From Pseudomonas monsensis (GTDB lineage: Bacteria; Pseudomonadota; Gammaproteobacteria; Pseudomonadales; Pseudomonadaceae), in NCBI RefSeq assembly GCF_014268495.2, contig NZ_CP077087.1:6188001-6252000 (forward strand): a DNA stretch of 64,000 nt, in the 5' to 3' direction. The notes under the pieces were generated by a model, which saw only the letters and a list, made by a program, of their open reading frames with translations, was not told where the DNA came from and ran no database searches. A program made the translations under genes and the position numbers. Of this stretch, positions 18,102 through 27,111 are shown in pieces; the first letter of the stretch is position 1; each line of letters starts with the position of its first letter.

Positions 18102-18956
18102 TTATGCGGCGATCGACAACTTGAGCTTGTTCATCGCGCTCTTCTCGAGCTGACGGATCCGCTCGGCCGACACGTTGTACTTCTGCGCCAGGTCGTGCAG
18201 CGTGGCTTTCTCTTCTGCCAGCCAGCGCTGGTAGAGGATGTCGCGGCTACGTTCGTCCAGCACTTCCAGCGCTTCGTGCAGGTTGTGATTGGAGTTGTCG
18301 CTCCAGTCGGCATCTTCCAGTTGACGCGCCGGGTCGTACCGGTGGTCTTCCAGGTAGTTGGCCGGCGACTGGAAAGCACTGTCGTCGTCCGCTTCGGCGG
18401 CCGGGTCGAAGGCCATGTCATGGCCGGTCAGGCGACTTTCCATCTCGCGCACTTCCCGCGGCTCGACGCCGAGGCTTTCCGCCACACGGTGGACTTCCTC
18501 GTTGTTCAGCCACGCCAGGCGTTTCTTCTGGCTGCGCAGGTTGAAGAACAGCTTGCGCTGGGCCTTGGTGGTCGCGACTTTCACAATGCGCCAGTTGCGC
18601 AGAATGAATTCGTGAATTTCCGCCTTGATCCAGTGCACGGCGAACGACACCAGACGCACGCCCATTTCCGGGTTGAAGCGCTTCACGGCCTTCATCAGGC
18701 CGACGTTACCTTCCTGGATCAGGTCAGCCTGAGCCAGGCCGTAGCCCGAATAGCTACGGGCAATGTGTACGACAAATCGCAGGTGGGCGAGCACCATCTG
18801 CCGAGCCGCCCCCAGATCCTGCTCGTAATAGAGACTCTCGGCCAGTTCACGCTCCTGCTCCGGCGTCAGCAATGGAATGCTGTTGACGGTGTGTACATAG
18901 GCTTCCAGGTTCGCACCCGGAACCAGCGCATACGCAGGTTGCAAAGAATTGGTCAT
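18102..18956 (-). CDS. rpoH: RNA polymerase sigma-32 factor RpoH
   Basis: 284 residues. Region 2 ([24 protein letters not shown] then [22 protein letters not shown]) and the RpoH box QRKLFFNLR are diagnostic of heat-shock sigma factors. Region 4.2 ends in [18 protein letters not shown]. It directs heat-shock transcription of chaperones and proteases. The start is [12 protein letters not shown] at 18956, with GGAGG upstream; longer readings run into the promoter region. A sigma-E/AlgU-like promoter lies 50-77 bp upstream, and a strong terminator follows the gene. A regulatory 5' mRNA structure, known in E. coli, was not established here. Confidence 0.96.
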   Translation of the reverse strand: MTNSLQPAYALVPGANLEAYVHTVNSIPLLTPEQERELAESLYYEQDLGAARQMVLAHLRFVVHIARSYSGYGLAQADLIQEGNVGLMKAVKRFNPEMGVRLVSFAVHWIKAEIHEFILRNWRIVKVATTKAQRKLFFNLRSQKKRLAWLNNEEVHRVAESLGVEPREVREMESRLTGHDMAFDPAAEADDDSAFQSPANYLEDHRYDPARQLEDADWSDNSNHNLHEALEVLDERSRDILYQRWLAEEKATLHDLAQKYNVSAERIRQLEKSAMNKLKLSIAA

Positions 18957-19006
18957 GCGAAAAAACCTCCGACTTACATACTCGTGCCTTTCAGCACTGC
19001 GAAAAA

Positions 19007-19033
19007 TTGACCGGGAACTCAGGTACAAGTTCC
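19007..19033 (-). promoter_or_regulatory. Sigma-E/AlgU-type promoter for rpoH
   Basis: On the minus strand GGAACTT (19033-19027) is followed after 15 bases by GTCAA (19011-19007), a good match to the extracytoplasmic-stress sigma consensus (GGAACTT, about 15-16 bp, TCnAA-type). It points at rpoH, with about 40-45 bases of predicted leader. The -35 box is part of a GGGAACT/AGTTCCC palindrome. The match is seen; use by AlgU is inferred. Confidence 0.65.
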
Positions 19034-19070
19034 CAAAAAACCACAAGGCCAATCACGCGCAAAAAAGATT

Positions 19071-20096
19071 CTACTTCGGCGCCAGCTCCCTGAGATGACG
19101 CGCGACTGCAATCCATGCACCGATATAACCCAACAGCACCGCGCCAAGCAAGAGCGACAGACCGTCGGCAACTGGCACTCCGGCCAGCGCGAAATCACTG
19201 CCGTACAAGCCGGCCAGTCCAACCACCGCATCGTTCAGCCAGTTCAGGCCAAACGCCAATACGCCCCAGGACAACAGCCCTGCACCGAAACCATACAACG
19301 CACCCATATAAAGGAAGGGACGTCGCACATAGCTGTCAGTGCCGCCGACGAGTTTAATCACTTCGATCTCGATTCGGCGGTTTTCAATATGAAGACGAAT
19401 GGTATTGCCTATCACCAAAAGTAATGCAGAAACCAGCAGCACCGTCAGACCGAAGACAAACCGGTCGCCGAGCTTGAGGATCGCGGCCAGACGCTCGACC
19501 CAGACTAGATCAAGTTGCGCCTGTTGTACCTTGGGCAGCTCGGAAAGTTTTTGTCTTAATGCTTCCAGGGTCGGCTTGTCGACCTCGTTCGGCGTCACCA
19601 GCACCACGCCGGGCAGCGGGTTCTCCGGCAGTTCGCGCAGGGCTTCGCCAAGGCCGGACTGTTGCTGAAACTCTTCCAGCGCCTGATCACGACCGACATA
19701 TTCAGCATCCGCCACGCCAGGCATGCCTTTGATCTGTTCGCGCAACGACTCGCCCTGCTCCGGGCTGGCATCGAGTTGCAGGTACAGCGAAATCTGCGCC
19801 GCCCGCTGCCACGAGCCGCCCAGACGCTCGACGTTGTTGAGCAACAGCGACAGGCCCATCGGCAGACTCAGCGCCACGGCCATCACCATGCAGGTGAAGA
19901 AGCTGCCGATCGGCTGCTTGCCAAGACGCCGCAGGCTGTCGAGCAGGCTGGCGCGATGGCTTTCGACCCAGGCGCGAAACAGCGTGGCAAAGTCGGGACC
20001 GTCGTCTTCGTCGTGTTTTTTCTTCTTCGGTGGCTGCGGATCGGCGGCTTTCGGGGCTACGCGCTCGGAAACCTTCGGACTGCGTGTTGCACTCAT
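19071..20096 (-). CDS. ftsX: Cell-division ABC transporter permease FtsX
   Basis: 341 residues. A cytoplasmic Lys/Pro-rich N-terminus of about 65 residues precedes TM1 (FFTCMVMAVALSLPMGLSLL). A periplasmic domain of about 100 residues contains VERLGGSWQRAAQISLYL and GMPGVADAEYV; three C-terminal helices complete the FtsX fold. With FtsE it couples ATP hydrolysis to periplasmic septal peptidoglycan hydrolase activation. Its start overlaps the ftsE stop by four bases. rpoH follows on the same strand as a separately promoted gene. Confidence 0.95.
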   Translation of the reverse strand: MSATRSPKVSERVAPKAADPQPPKKKKHDEDDGPDFATLFRAWVESHRASLLDSLRRLGKQPIGSFFTCMVMAVALSLPMGLSLLLNNVERLGGSWQRAAQISLYLQLDASPEQGESLREQIKGMPGVADAEYVGRDQALEEFQQQSGLGEALRELPENPLPGVVLVTPNEVDKPTLEALRQKLSELPKVQQAQLDLVWVERLAAILKLGDRFVFGLTVLLVSALLLVIGNTIRLHIENRRIEIEVIKLVGGTDSYVRRPFLYMGALYGFGAGLLSWGVLAFGLNWLNDAVVGLAGLYGSDFALAGVPVADGLSLLLGAVLLGYIGAWIAVARHLRELAPK

Positions 20097-20764
20097 ACCC
20101 CGGCCTCCCCGTCGCCGATCAAGCGGCCGCGTTGCAGGGTCAGCATGCGGTGCCGCATGCGCGCAATCAGGGCCAGGTCGTGACTGGCGATCAGCACGCT
20201 GGTGCCCAGCCGGTTGATGTCTTCGAACACGCCCATGATCTCGGCCGCCAGACGCGGGTCGAGGTTACCGGTCGGTTCGTCCGCCAGCAGCAGGGCCGGA
20301 CGGTGAACGATGGCCCGGGCAATGCCGACGCGCTGTTGCTGACCAGTGGACAGGTCGCCCGGGTACAGATCGGTTTTATCCGACAGCGCCACGCGCTCCA
20401 GCGCCGAATCGACACGCTTGGCGATTTCGGCCTTGGACAGCCCGAGAATCTGCAACGGCAACGCGACGTTGTTGAACACCGTGCGATCGAACAGCAACTG
20501 GTGATTCTGAAACACCACGCCGATCTGCCGGCGCAGGAACGGAATCTGCGCGTTGCTGATGGTGCTCAGATCCTGCCCGGCCAGCAGCAGCTTGCCGCTG
20601 GTCGGACGCTCCATCGCCAGCAACAGGCGCAGCAAGGTCGATTTACCGGCACCGGAGTGACCGGTCACAAACAAGAATTCGCCACGACGGACTCGAAAGC
20701 TCAGCTCATGCAAGCCGACGTGACCGTTCGGGTAGCGCTTACCGACCTGTTCGAAACGAATCAT
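20093..20764 (-). CDS. ftsE: Cell-division ATP-binding protein FtsE
   Basis: 223 residues of ABC ATPase: Walker A GHSGAGKSTLLRLL, Q-loop VVFQNHQLL, signature LSTGQQQRVGIARAI, Walker B ALLLADEPTGNLD, H-loop SHDLALI. It is the cytoplasmic partner of FtsX. The gene overlaps both neighbours by four bases (ftsY upstream, ftsX downstream), the standard ftsYEX operon. The reading MIRFEQVGKRYPNGHVGL matches the family start. Confidence 0.96.
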   Translation of the reverse strand: MIRFEQVGKRYPNGHVGLHELSFRVRRGEFLFVTGHSGAGKSTLLRLLLAMERPTSGKLLLAGQDLSTISNAQIPFLRRQIGVVFQNHQLLFDRTVFNNVALPLQILGLSKAEIAKRVDSALERVALSDKTDLYPGDLSTGQQQRVGIARAIVHRPALLLADEPTGNLDPRLAAEIMGVFEDINRLGTSVLIASHDLALIARMRHRMLTLQRGRLIGDGEAGV

Positions 20765-22272
20765 GAACGCTCCCGCTCGGCAAACAGTGCCTGGACAAAG
20801 GGTTCGGCTTCAAAGGTGCGCAAATCGTCGATGCCTTCACCGACGCCGATGTAGCGGATCGGCAGGCCAAACTGCTTGGCCAGGGCAAAAATCACCCCGC
20901 CCTTGGCGGTGCCGTCGAGCTTGGTCAGCGCCAGGCCGGTCAGTTCGACGGTCTGGTTGAATTGCTTGGCCTGGTTGATGGCGTTCTGGCCAGTACCGGC
21001 ATCGAGCACCAGCAGCACTTCGTGCGGCGCGTCGGCGTCGAGCTTGCCGATCACCCGGCGAACCTTTTTCAATTCTTCCATCAGGTTGTCTTTGGTATGC
21101 AGGCGACCGGCGGTGTCGGCAATCAGCACGTCGATGCCACGGGCCTTGGCGGCCTGCACGGCGTCGAAGATCACCGAAGCCGAGTCGGCGCCGGTGTGCT
21201 GGGCGATGACCGGGATCTTGTTGCGTTCGCCCCAGACCTGCAGTTGCTCAACGGCCGCGGCGCGGAAGGTGTCACCGGCGGCGAGCATGACTTTCTTGCC
21301 TTCCAGTTGCAGCTTCTTCGCCAGTTTGCCGATGGTGGTGGTCTTGCCGGCGCCGTTGACGCCGACCACCAGAATCACGAATGGCTTGTTCTGCGAGACG
21401 ATCTTCAGCGGTTGTTCGACCGGTTTGAGCATCGCCGCCAGCTCGGCCTGCAGGGATTTGTACAACGCGTCGGCGTCGGCCAATTCTTTGCGGGCGACCT
21501 TCTGGGTCAGGCGCTGGATGATTTGCGTGGTGGCTTCGACGCCCACGTCGGCGGTCAGCAGACGGGTTTCGAGGTCGTCGAGCAGGTCGTCGTCGATGGT
21601 CTTGCGACCGAGAAACAGGCTGGCCATGCCTTCGCCGATGCTGGCGCTGGTCTTGGACAGGCCTTGCTTGAGGCGGGCGAAGAAGCCGGCCTTGGTTTCT
21701 TCGGTGCGTGGCGCTTCGACCGGCGTTTCAACTGGCACCGCAACCGGCACAGTGGCGACAGGTGCAGGTGCAGGTGCAGGTGCAGGTGCAGGTGCAGGTT
21801 GTTGAACAACCGGGGCAACGACCGCAGGCGCAACAGGTTCAGCAACCACCGCCGGCGCAGGCTCGGCAACGGGCTCAAGCACCGGCGCCGGTGCAGCTTC
21901 AGGAACAAACGCAGCAGGCGCAGGAATCGGCGGCGTCACGTGCGGCGCAGTTTCTTCAACCAGCGCCACCGGCTCTTCCGCCACCGGCAAGGTCAGCCAC
22001 GGCTCGGCGGCCGGCGTCAGCGACACCCCGCCTGCCACAGGCACTTCCGGTTCTGGCTCTGGCTCAACCGGTTGCAACACCGGCTCAGCGATCGGCAGAA
22101 CGATCGGAGCTTGCTCTTCTTCTACGATGGGTGCCGGCGCGGGGGCTGGTTCAGGAATCGCAGGCGGCTGTTCGACAACGGGTTCCTGCGGTTTCTTACG
22201 CAGCCATCCGAACAGGCTTTTCTTCTCGCCAGCCGCAGCTGGGGTCTTCTTGTCGTCGTTGGAACCAAACAT
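20761..22272 (-). CDS. ftsY: Signal recognition particle receptor FtsY
   Basis: 503 residues. The C-terminal NG domain (from about residue 200) has the GTPase loops VVGVNGAGKTTTIGKLAKKL, DTAGRLHTKDNLMEEL and TKLDGTAKGG. The first about 190 residues are a Pro/Ala/Glu-rich acidic A-region. Part of it is encoded by a pure 6-bp tandem repeat (21761-21796) giving an Ala-Pro run. FtsY docks SRP-ribosome complexes at the membrane for co-translational insertion. The start MFGSNDDKK matches Pseudomonas homologues, although no clear Shine-Dalgarno sequence precedes it. It heads the ftsY-ftsE-ftsX operon. Confidence 0.95.
   Translation of the reverse strand: MFGSNDDKKTPAAAGEKKSLFGWLRKKPQEPVVEQPPAIPEPAPAPAPIVEEEQAPIVLPIAEPVLQPVEPEPEPEVPVAGGVSLTPAAEPWLTLPVAEEPVALVEETAPHVTPPIPAPAAFVPEAAPAPVLEPVAEPAPAVVAEPVAPAVVAPVVQQPAPAPAPAPAPAPVATVPVAVPVETPVEAPRTEETKAGFFARLKQGLSKTSASIGEGMASLFLGRKTIDDDLLDDLETRLLTADVGVEATTQIIQRLTQKVARKELADADALYKSLQAELAAMLKPVEQPLKIVSQNKPFVILVVGVNGAGKTTTIGKLAKKLQLEGKKVMLAAGDTFRAAAVEQLQVWGERNKIPVIAQHTGADSASVIFDAVQAAKARGIDVLIADTAGRLHTKDNLMEELKKVRRVIGKLDADAPHEVLLVLDAGTGQNAINQAKQFNQTVELTGLALTKLDGTAKGGVIFALAKQFGLPIRYIGVGEGIDDLRTFEAEPFVQALFAERERS
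21761..21796. repeat. Hexanucleotide tandem repeat inside ftsY
   Basis: Six exact copies of GGTGCA on the plus strand. On the coding (minus) strand they read as TGCACC units and give alternating Ala-Pro in the FtsY linker. The unit is a multiple of three, so copy-number change would alter linker length without a frameshift. Confidence 0.9.
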
Positions 22273-22616
22273 GGAGGACGGCTATCTCACGGTAGCGACG
22301 CGCCATAAGGGCGCCCCGGCAAATAAATATTCGATGCAGAACAGACTGTGTTTCATCCAGCTTGTTCACGCGCAACATGTTGTCGAGGCGCCAGCGGCAC
22401 CCCAAAGAATCGTATAAACGAAGGACTCAACCGGCAAAATCGGCGAAAAAGCGAAGTCTAGTCGATAAACCGCAGCTTTCTGCCGCCAACCTATACAGCC
22501 GTATCAAGCCTGAAAACCTGATAGGCGTGGTCGCCGGTAAAACGGATCAGTATCCTAGCACCTCCTCGCCCGCCTAGGCTAAGACCAAGCGGGCAGCCCA
22601 ACAGGTTAAAAAACGA
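22273..22616. other. 344-bp divergent intergenic region, ftsY / M16 protease operon
   Basis: No gene, REP element or convincing hairpin is seen. It must hold the promoters for ftsY (minus) and the M16 operon (plus). It includes AT-rich patches such as CAAATAAATATTC near 22320, but no promoter could be assigned with confidence on either strand. Confidence 0.5.
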
Positions 22617-23972
22617 ATGAATGCTCTAGCCCGCCGCGCTGCTGGCCTGCTGCTCAGCACAGTCTGCCTGCCCCTTTCGGCCCTGGCGGCCGACCCGCAA
22701 CCGACCCATGAATTCACCCTCGACAATGGTCTCAAGGTCGTCGTGCGCGAAGACCATCGCGCGCCAGTAGTGGTGTCGCAAGTCTGGTACAAGGTCGGTT
22801 CCAGCTACGAAACCCCGGGGCAGACCGGTCTGTCCCACGCGCTCGAGCACATGATGTTCAAGGGCAGCGAAAAGGTTGGCCCCGGCGAAGCCTCGCTGAT
22901 CCTGCGCGACCTCGGCGCCGAAGAGAACGCCTTCACCAGCGACGACTTCACCGCTTATTACCAAGTGCTGGCCCGCGACCGTCTGGGCGTGGCCTTTGAG
23001 CTGGAAGCCGACCGCATGGCCAACCTGCGCCTGCCGGCTGACGAGTTTGCCAAGGAAATCGAAGTCATCAAGGAAGAGCGCCGCCTGCGCACCGATGACA
23101 AGCCGATGTCCAAGGCCTACGAACGCTACAAAGCAATGGCTTACCCGGCGAGCGGCTACCACACGCCGACCATCGGCTGGATGGCCGACCTCGACCGGAT
23201 GAAGGTCGAGGAGCTGCGCCACTGGTACCAATCCTGGTATGTGCCGAACAATGCCACGCTGGTGGTGGTCGGCGACGTCACTCCGGACGAAGTCAAAACC
23301 CTCGCCCAGCGCTATTTCGGCCCGATTGCCAGACGCGACGTGCCACCGGCGAAAAAGCCGCTGGAACTGGCCGAACCCGGCGAACGCCAGATCACCCTGC
23401 ACGTGCAGACCCAATTGCCCAGCCTGATGCTCGGTTTCAATGTGCCAAGTATTGCCACAGCCGAAGACAAACGCTCGGTCAACGCTCTGCGCCTGATCTC
23501 GGCGCTGCTTGACGGCGGTTACAGCGGACGCATCCCGACGCAACTGGAGCGCGGCGAAGAGTTGGTCTCCGGCGGCTCGTCGAGCTACGACGCCTACACC
23601 CGTGGCGACAGCCTGTTCACCCTGTCGGCGACGCCGAACACCCAGAAGAAAAAGACCATGGCGCAAGCCGAGGCCGGTCTGTGGAAACTGCTGGAACAGT
23701 TGAAGACCACCGCGCCGTCCGCCGAAGAACTGGAGCGCGTGCGTGCGCAGGTCATTGCCGGCCTGGTCTTCGAACGTGATTCGATCACCAGCCAGGCCAC
23801 CGCCATCGGTCAGCTTGAAACGGTCGGTCTGTCGTGGAAACTGATGGACACCGAACTGGCCGATCTGGAAAGCGTGACCCCGCAAGACATCCAGAACGCC
23901 GCCAAGCTGTATTTCACCCGCGAACGTCTCAGCGTCGCCCACGTCCTGCCACTGGAGACGACTCATGAGTAA
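22617..23972 (+). CDS. M16 family zinc peptidase, catalytic partner
   Basis: 451 residues with a signal peptide (LLLSTVCLPLSALAADP), so periplasmic. The inverted zinc motif HxxEH is intact in GLSHALEHMMFKG, and the distal Glu region follows (EFAKEIEVIKEERRLR). Two homologous M16 half-domains are seen (about 30-200 and 210-400). The next gene overlaps it by eight bases and encodes a related protein without the zinc motif. That is the usual heterodimer design of pseudomonad M16 pairs, here followed by rsmD. The substrate is not known. Confidence 0.92.
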   Translation: MNALARRAAGLLLSTVCLPLSALAADPQPTHEFTLDNGLKVVVREDHRAPVVVSQVWYKVGSSYETPGQTGLSHALEHMMFKGSEKVGPGEASLILRDLGAEENAFTSDDFTAYYQVLARDRLGVAFELEADRMANLRLPADEFAKEIEVIKEERRLRTDDKPMSKAYERYKAMAYPASGYHTPTIGWMADLDRMKVEELRHWYQSWYVPNNATLVVVGDVTPDEVKTLAQRYFGPIARRDVPPAKKPLELAEPGERQITLHVQTQLPSLMLGFNVPSIATAEDKRSVNALRLISALLDGGYSGRIPTQLERGEELVSGGSSSYDAYTRGDSLFTLSATPNTQKKKTMAQAEAGLWKLLEQLKTTAPSAEELERVRAQVIAGLVFERDSITSQATAIGQLETVGLSWKLMDTELADLESVTPQDIQNAAKLYFTRERLSVAHVLPLETTHE

Positions 23973-25452
23973 GCGCAAATCCCCACGCCTGCTGCTTGGC
24001 CTGATCGCCGTGGCAGTCATCGGCTCCGCCGCGTTTTATCTGGTACCCGACACCGGGACCCATGCCAGCGAAGCACTGGACAACGCCAAGTCGAGCCAGA
24101 AACTGCAATCGCTGACCGAACTCGACGGCAAGGCCCCGGCCAGCCGCAAACTCGACGTACAGACCTGGAACACCGCCGAAGGCGCCAAGGTGCTGTTCGT
24201 CGAGGCCCATGAGCTGCCGATGTTCGACATGCGCCTGATCTTTGCTGCCGGCAGCAGTCAGGACGGCAACGTGCCGGGGCTGGCGGTGCTGACCAACGCG
24301 ATGCTCAATGAGGGTGTCGCCGGCAAAGACGTCGGTGCAATTGCCCAGGGCTTCGAAGGTCTGGGAGCGGATTTCGGCAACGGTGCCTTCAAGGACATGG
24401 CGCTGGCTTCGCTGCGTAGCCTGAGCGCCGCCGATAAGCGTGAACCGGCACTCAAGCTGTTCGCCGACGTGGTCGGCAAGCCGACCTTCCCGGCAGACTC
24501 GTTTGCGCGGATCAAGAACCAGTTGCTCGCCGGTTTCGAATACCAGAAACAGAACCCCGGCAAACTTGCCACCCTTGAACTGATGAAGCGTCTGTACGGC
24601 GACCACCCGTACGCGCATTCGAGTGACGGCAACGCGCAAAGCATACCGAAGATCACCCTGGCACAACTGCGTGAGTTCCACGCCAAAGCCTACGCGGCCG
24701 GCAATGTGGTCATCGCGCTGGTCGGTGACCTGTCCCGCACCGACGCCGAGGCCATCGCCAATCAAGTGTCCTCTGCCCTGCCGAAAGGCCCGGCCCTGGC
24801 GAAGATCGCGGCGCCGCAAGAACCGAAGGCCAGCACCGGCCACATCGAGTTCCCGTCCAAACAGACCAACCTGATGCTCGCGCAACTGGGCATCGACCGT
24901 GATGACCCGGATTACGCGGCACTGTCGATGGGCAACCAGATCCTCGGTGGCGGTGGTTTCGGCACGCGCCTGATGAGCGAAGTGCGCGAGAAACGCGGCC
25001 TGACTTACGGCGTGTATTCGGCGTTCAGCCCGATGCAGGCCCGTGGCCCGTTCATGATCAACCTGCAGACCCGCGCGGAAATGAGCGAAGGCACCCTGAA
25101 ACTGGTGCAGGACGTACTCGCCGATTACCTGAAAACCGGCCCGACGCAGAAAGAACTCGACGACGCCAAACGCGAACTGGCCGGCAGCTTCCCGCTGTCC
25201 ACCGCGAGCAACGCCGACATCGTCGGCCAACTCGGCGCCATGGGCTTCTATAATCTGCCGTTGAGTTATCTGGACGACTTCATGAAACAGTCCCAGAGCC
25301 TGACTGTAGACCAGGTGCGCGACGCCCTGAACAAACACCTGAGCACGGACAAAATGGTCATCGTCAGCGCTGGCCCGACCGTGCCGCAAAAGCCGTTACC
25401 GGCCCCATCTGATAAACCTGCCGAGCAACCGCTCGGGGTTCCGGAGCATTAA
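23965..25452 (+). CDS. M16 family peptidase homologue, non-catalytic partner
   Basis: 495 residues, membrane-anchored or exported (RLLLGLIAVAVIGSAAFYL after the charged MSKRKSP). In place of HxxEH the equivalent segment reads LTNAMLNEGVAGKD, with no zinc histidines. The substrate-binding Arg/Tyr region GFGTRLMSEVREKRGLTYGVYS is conserved. It is therefore predicted to complete the active chamber formed with the upstream HxxEH protein. The C-terminal 25 residues are Pro-rich. Start overlap with the upstream gene is eight bases and its TAA overlaps the rsmD ATG. Confidence 0.92.
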   Translation: MSKRKSPRLLLGLIAVAVIGSAAFYLVPDTGTHASEALDNAKSSQKLQSLTELDGKAPASRKLDVQTWNTAEGAKVLFVEAHELPMFDMRLIFAAGSSQDGNVPGLAVLTNAMLNEGVAGKDVGAIAQGFEGLGADFGNGAFKDMALASLRSLSAADKREPALKLFADVVGKPTFPADSFARIKNQLLAGFEYQKQNPGKLATLELMKRLYGDHPYAHSSDGNAQSIPKITLAQLREFHAKAYAAGNVVIALVGDLSRTDAEAIANQVSSALPKGPALAKIAAPQEPKASTGHIEFPSKQTNLMLAQLGIDRDDPDYAALSMGNQILGGGGFGTRLMSEVREKRGLTYGVYSAFSPMQARGPFMINLQTRAEMSEGTLKLVQDVLADYLKTGPTQKELDDAKRELAGSFPLSTASNADIVGQLGAMGFYNLPLSYLDDFMKQSQSLTVDQVRDALNKHLSTDKMVIVSAGPTVPQKPLPAPSDKPAEQPLGVPEH

Positions 25453-26060
25453 TGGCAACTCGTACACCGAAAAAACCTGCGCAAAACGTGCACAACGGCG
25501 TGAACCAACTGCGCATCATCGGCGGCGAATGGCGCAGCCGAAAACTGAGCTTCCCCGACGCGCCGGGCCTGCGCCCGACGCCGGATCGCGTGCGTGAAAC
25601 CCTGTTCAACTGGCTCGCGCCGTATGTGGCCGGGGCCAAGGTGCTGGATCCGTTCGCCGGCAGCGGCGCACTGTTTCTCGAAGCACTGTCCCGTGGCGCG
25701 GCCATGGGCCAGGCACTGGACGCCAGCCATGTCGCGGTGTCCAGCCTGAAAGAACACCTCGGCACCCTGCGCTGCACCAACGGCCAGGTGCAGACCGCCG
25801 ACGCCTTGCGCTACCTGGAAACCCAGGTCGCCACGCCGTTCGACCTGGTGTTCCTCGATCCGCCGTTCAACCAGAACCTGTTGCCGGCCGTTTGCACATT
25901 GCTGGAAGAGCGCGAATGGCTGGCGCCCGATTCGTGGATCTACACTGAAAGCGAAACCGCGCCGTCGACCCTGGGCCTGCCGGGCAACTGGCGCCTGCAC
26001 CGCGAGCAGAAATCCGGGCGGGTCTATTACGCGTTGTGGCAACGCATGGCAGTTAACTGA
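25452..26060 (+). CDS. rsmD: 16S rRNA (guanine966-N2)-methyltransferase
   Basis: 202 residues. N-terminal RIIGGEWRSRKLSFPD and LRPTPDRVRETLFNWL, SAM motif VLDPFAGSGALFLEALSRGA, and catalytic LVFLDPPFNQ are RsmD hallmarks. It methylates G966 of 16S rRNA on the assembled 30S. The start overlaps the preceding stop by one base (TAATG), so it is co-transcribed with the M16 pair. Confidence 0.95.
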   Translation: MATRTPKKPAQNVHNGVNQLRIIGGEWRSRKLSFPDAPGLRPTPDRVRETLFNWLAPYVAGAKVLDPFAGSGALFLEALSRGAAMGQALDASHVAVSSLKEHLGTLRCTNGQVQTADALRYLETQVATPFDLVFLDPPFNQNLLPAVCTLLEEREWLAPDSWIYTESETAPSTLGLPGNWRLHREQKSGRVYYALWQRMAVN

Positions 26061-26076
26061 AAGTATTGAAGAACCC

Positions 26077-26106
26077 TGTGGCGCGGGAGCTGGCTCCCTC
26101 GCCACA
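26077..26106. repeat. Single short palindromic repeat (TGTGGCG-type)
   Basis: TGTGGCG at 26077-26083 pairs with CGCCACA at 26100-26106, with the nested inner arms GGGAGC and GCTCCC. This is another intergenic palindrome class, lying between rsmD and the hydrolase gene. It could also act as a weak transcription stop. Confidence 0.7.
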
Positions 26107-26112
26107 AAAGGT

Positions 26113-27111
26113 GTGTGCCCTCTGGAAACTGAACGCTTCACCCCGGCCTTCGGCCTCGGCAATCCGCACCTGCAAACCTTGTGGGGGCCGCTGTGGCGCA
26201 AAACCGTGCATATCGAACGCGAGCGCGAACGCTTATGGCTTGAGGACGGCGACTTTCTCGACCTCGACTGGCATGGCCCGCACAGTGCCGAGGCACCCTT
26301 GGTGCTGGTGCTGCATGGGCTGACCGGCTCCTCCAATTCACCTTACGTCGCAGGCATTCAGAAGGCGTTGGCCGATCAAGGCTGGGCCAGTGTCGCGCTG
26401 AACTGGCGTGGCTGCTCGGGCGAACCGAATCTGTTGCCGCGCAGTTACCACTCCGGCGCCAGCGAAGACCTTGCCGAAGCCATCAGACACCTGCGCGCCA
26501 AACGGCCGCTGGCGCCACTGTATGCAGTCGGTTATTCGCTCGGCGGCAACGTGCTGCTCAAGCATCTGGGAGAAACCGGCAGCGACAGCGGCGTACTCGG
26601 TGCGGTCGCCGTGTCGGTGCCGTTTCGTCTCGATCAATGCGCCGACCGCATCGGCCAGGGCTTTTCCAGGGTCTATCAGGCGCACTTCATGCGCGAGATG
26701 GTCGCCTACATCAAGAACAAGCAACGGCAATTCCAGCATGACGGACGCGAGGATGGCCTCGCCGCGCTGGCCGCCCTCGGCTCGCTGGAAAACATGCGTA
26801 CCTTCTGGGATTTCGATGGCCGGGTGACCGCGCCACTGCACGGTTTTACCGACGCCGAGGATTACTATCGCCGCGCCTCGAGCCGCTATTTCCTCGGTGA
26901 AGTCCGCACGCCGACCCTGATCATTCAGGCCGCCGACGATCCGTTTGTCTTCCCCCACAGCCTGCCTTCGGCGCAGGAGCTGTCCGCCACCACGCAATTC
27001 GAACTGCAGGCCAAGGGCGGGCATGTCGGCTTTGTCGATGGCACGTTCCGTCAGCCCGGTTACTACCTGGAACGGCGTATCCCGCAATGGCTGGCCCGTG
27101 TGACGCCATGA
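26113..27111 (+). CDS. Alpha/beta hydrolase, YheT family
   Basis: 332 residues. The nucleophile elbow is AVGYSLGGNVLLKHLGE (G-x-S-x-G), preceded by the oxyanion region LVLHGLTGSSNSPYV. The catalytic Asp lies in IIQAADDPFVFP and the His in KGGHVGFVDG. N-terminal FTPAFGLGNPHLQTLWG is typical of the YheT/ABHD1-3 group, often esterase-like with unknown natural substrate. A GTG start after AAAGG is chosen; no ATG offers a family-like N-terminus. It overlaps the AraC gene by four bases. Confidence 0.88.
   Translation: MCPLETERFTPAFGLGNPHLQTLWGPLWRKTVHIERERERLWLEDGDFLDLDWHGPHSAEAPLVLVLHGLTGSSNSPYVAGIQKALADQGWASVALNWRGCSGEPNLLPRSYHSGASEDLAEAIRHLRAKRPLAPLYAVGYSLGGNVLLKHLGETGSDSGVLGAVAVSVPFRLDQCADRIGQGFSRVYQAHFMREMVAYIKNKQRQFQHDGREDGLAALAALGSLENMRTFWDFDGRVTAPLHGFTDAEDYYRRASSRYFLGEVRTPTLIIQAADDPFVFPHSLPSAQELSATTQFELQAKGGHVGFVDGTFRQPGYYLERRIPQWLARVTP

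Noticed and set aside
20962..22308. Long open frame antisense to ftsY, very rich in Arg/Cys/Asn
   Set aside because: Product of the low-complexity Pro/Ala coding region read backwards; no protein-like pattern.
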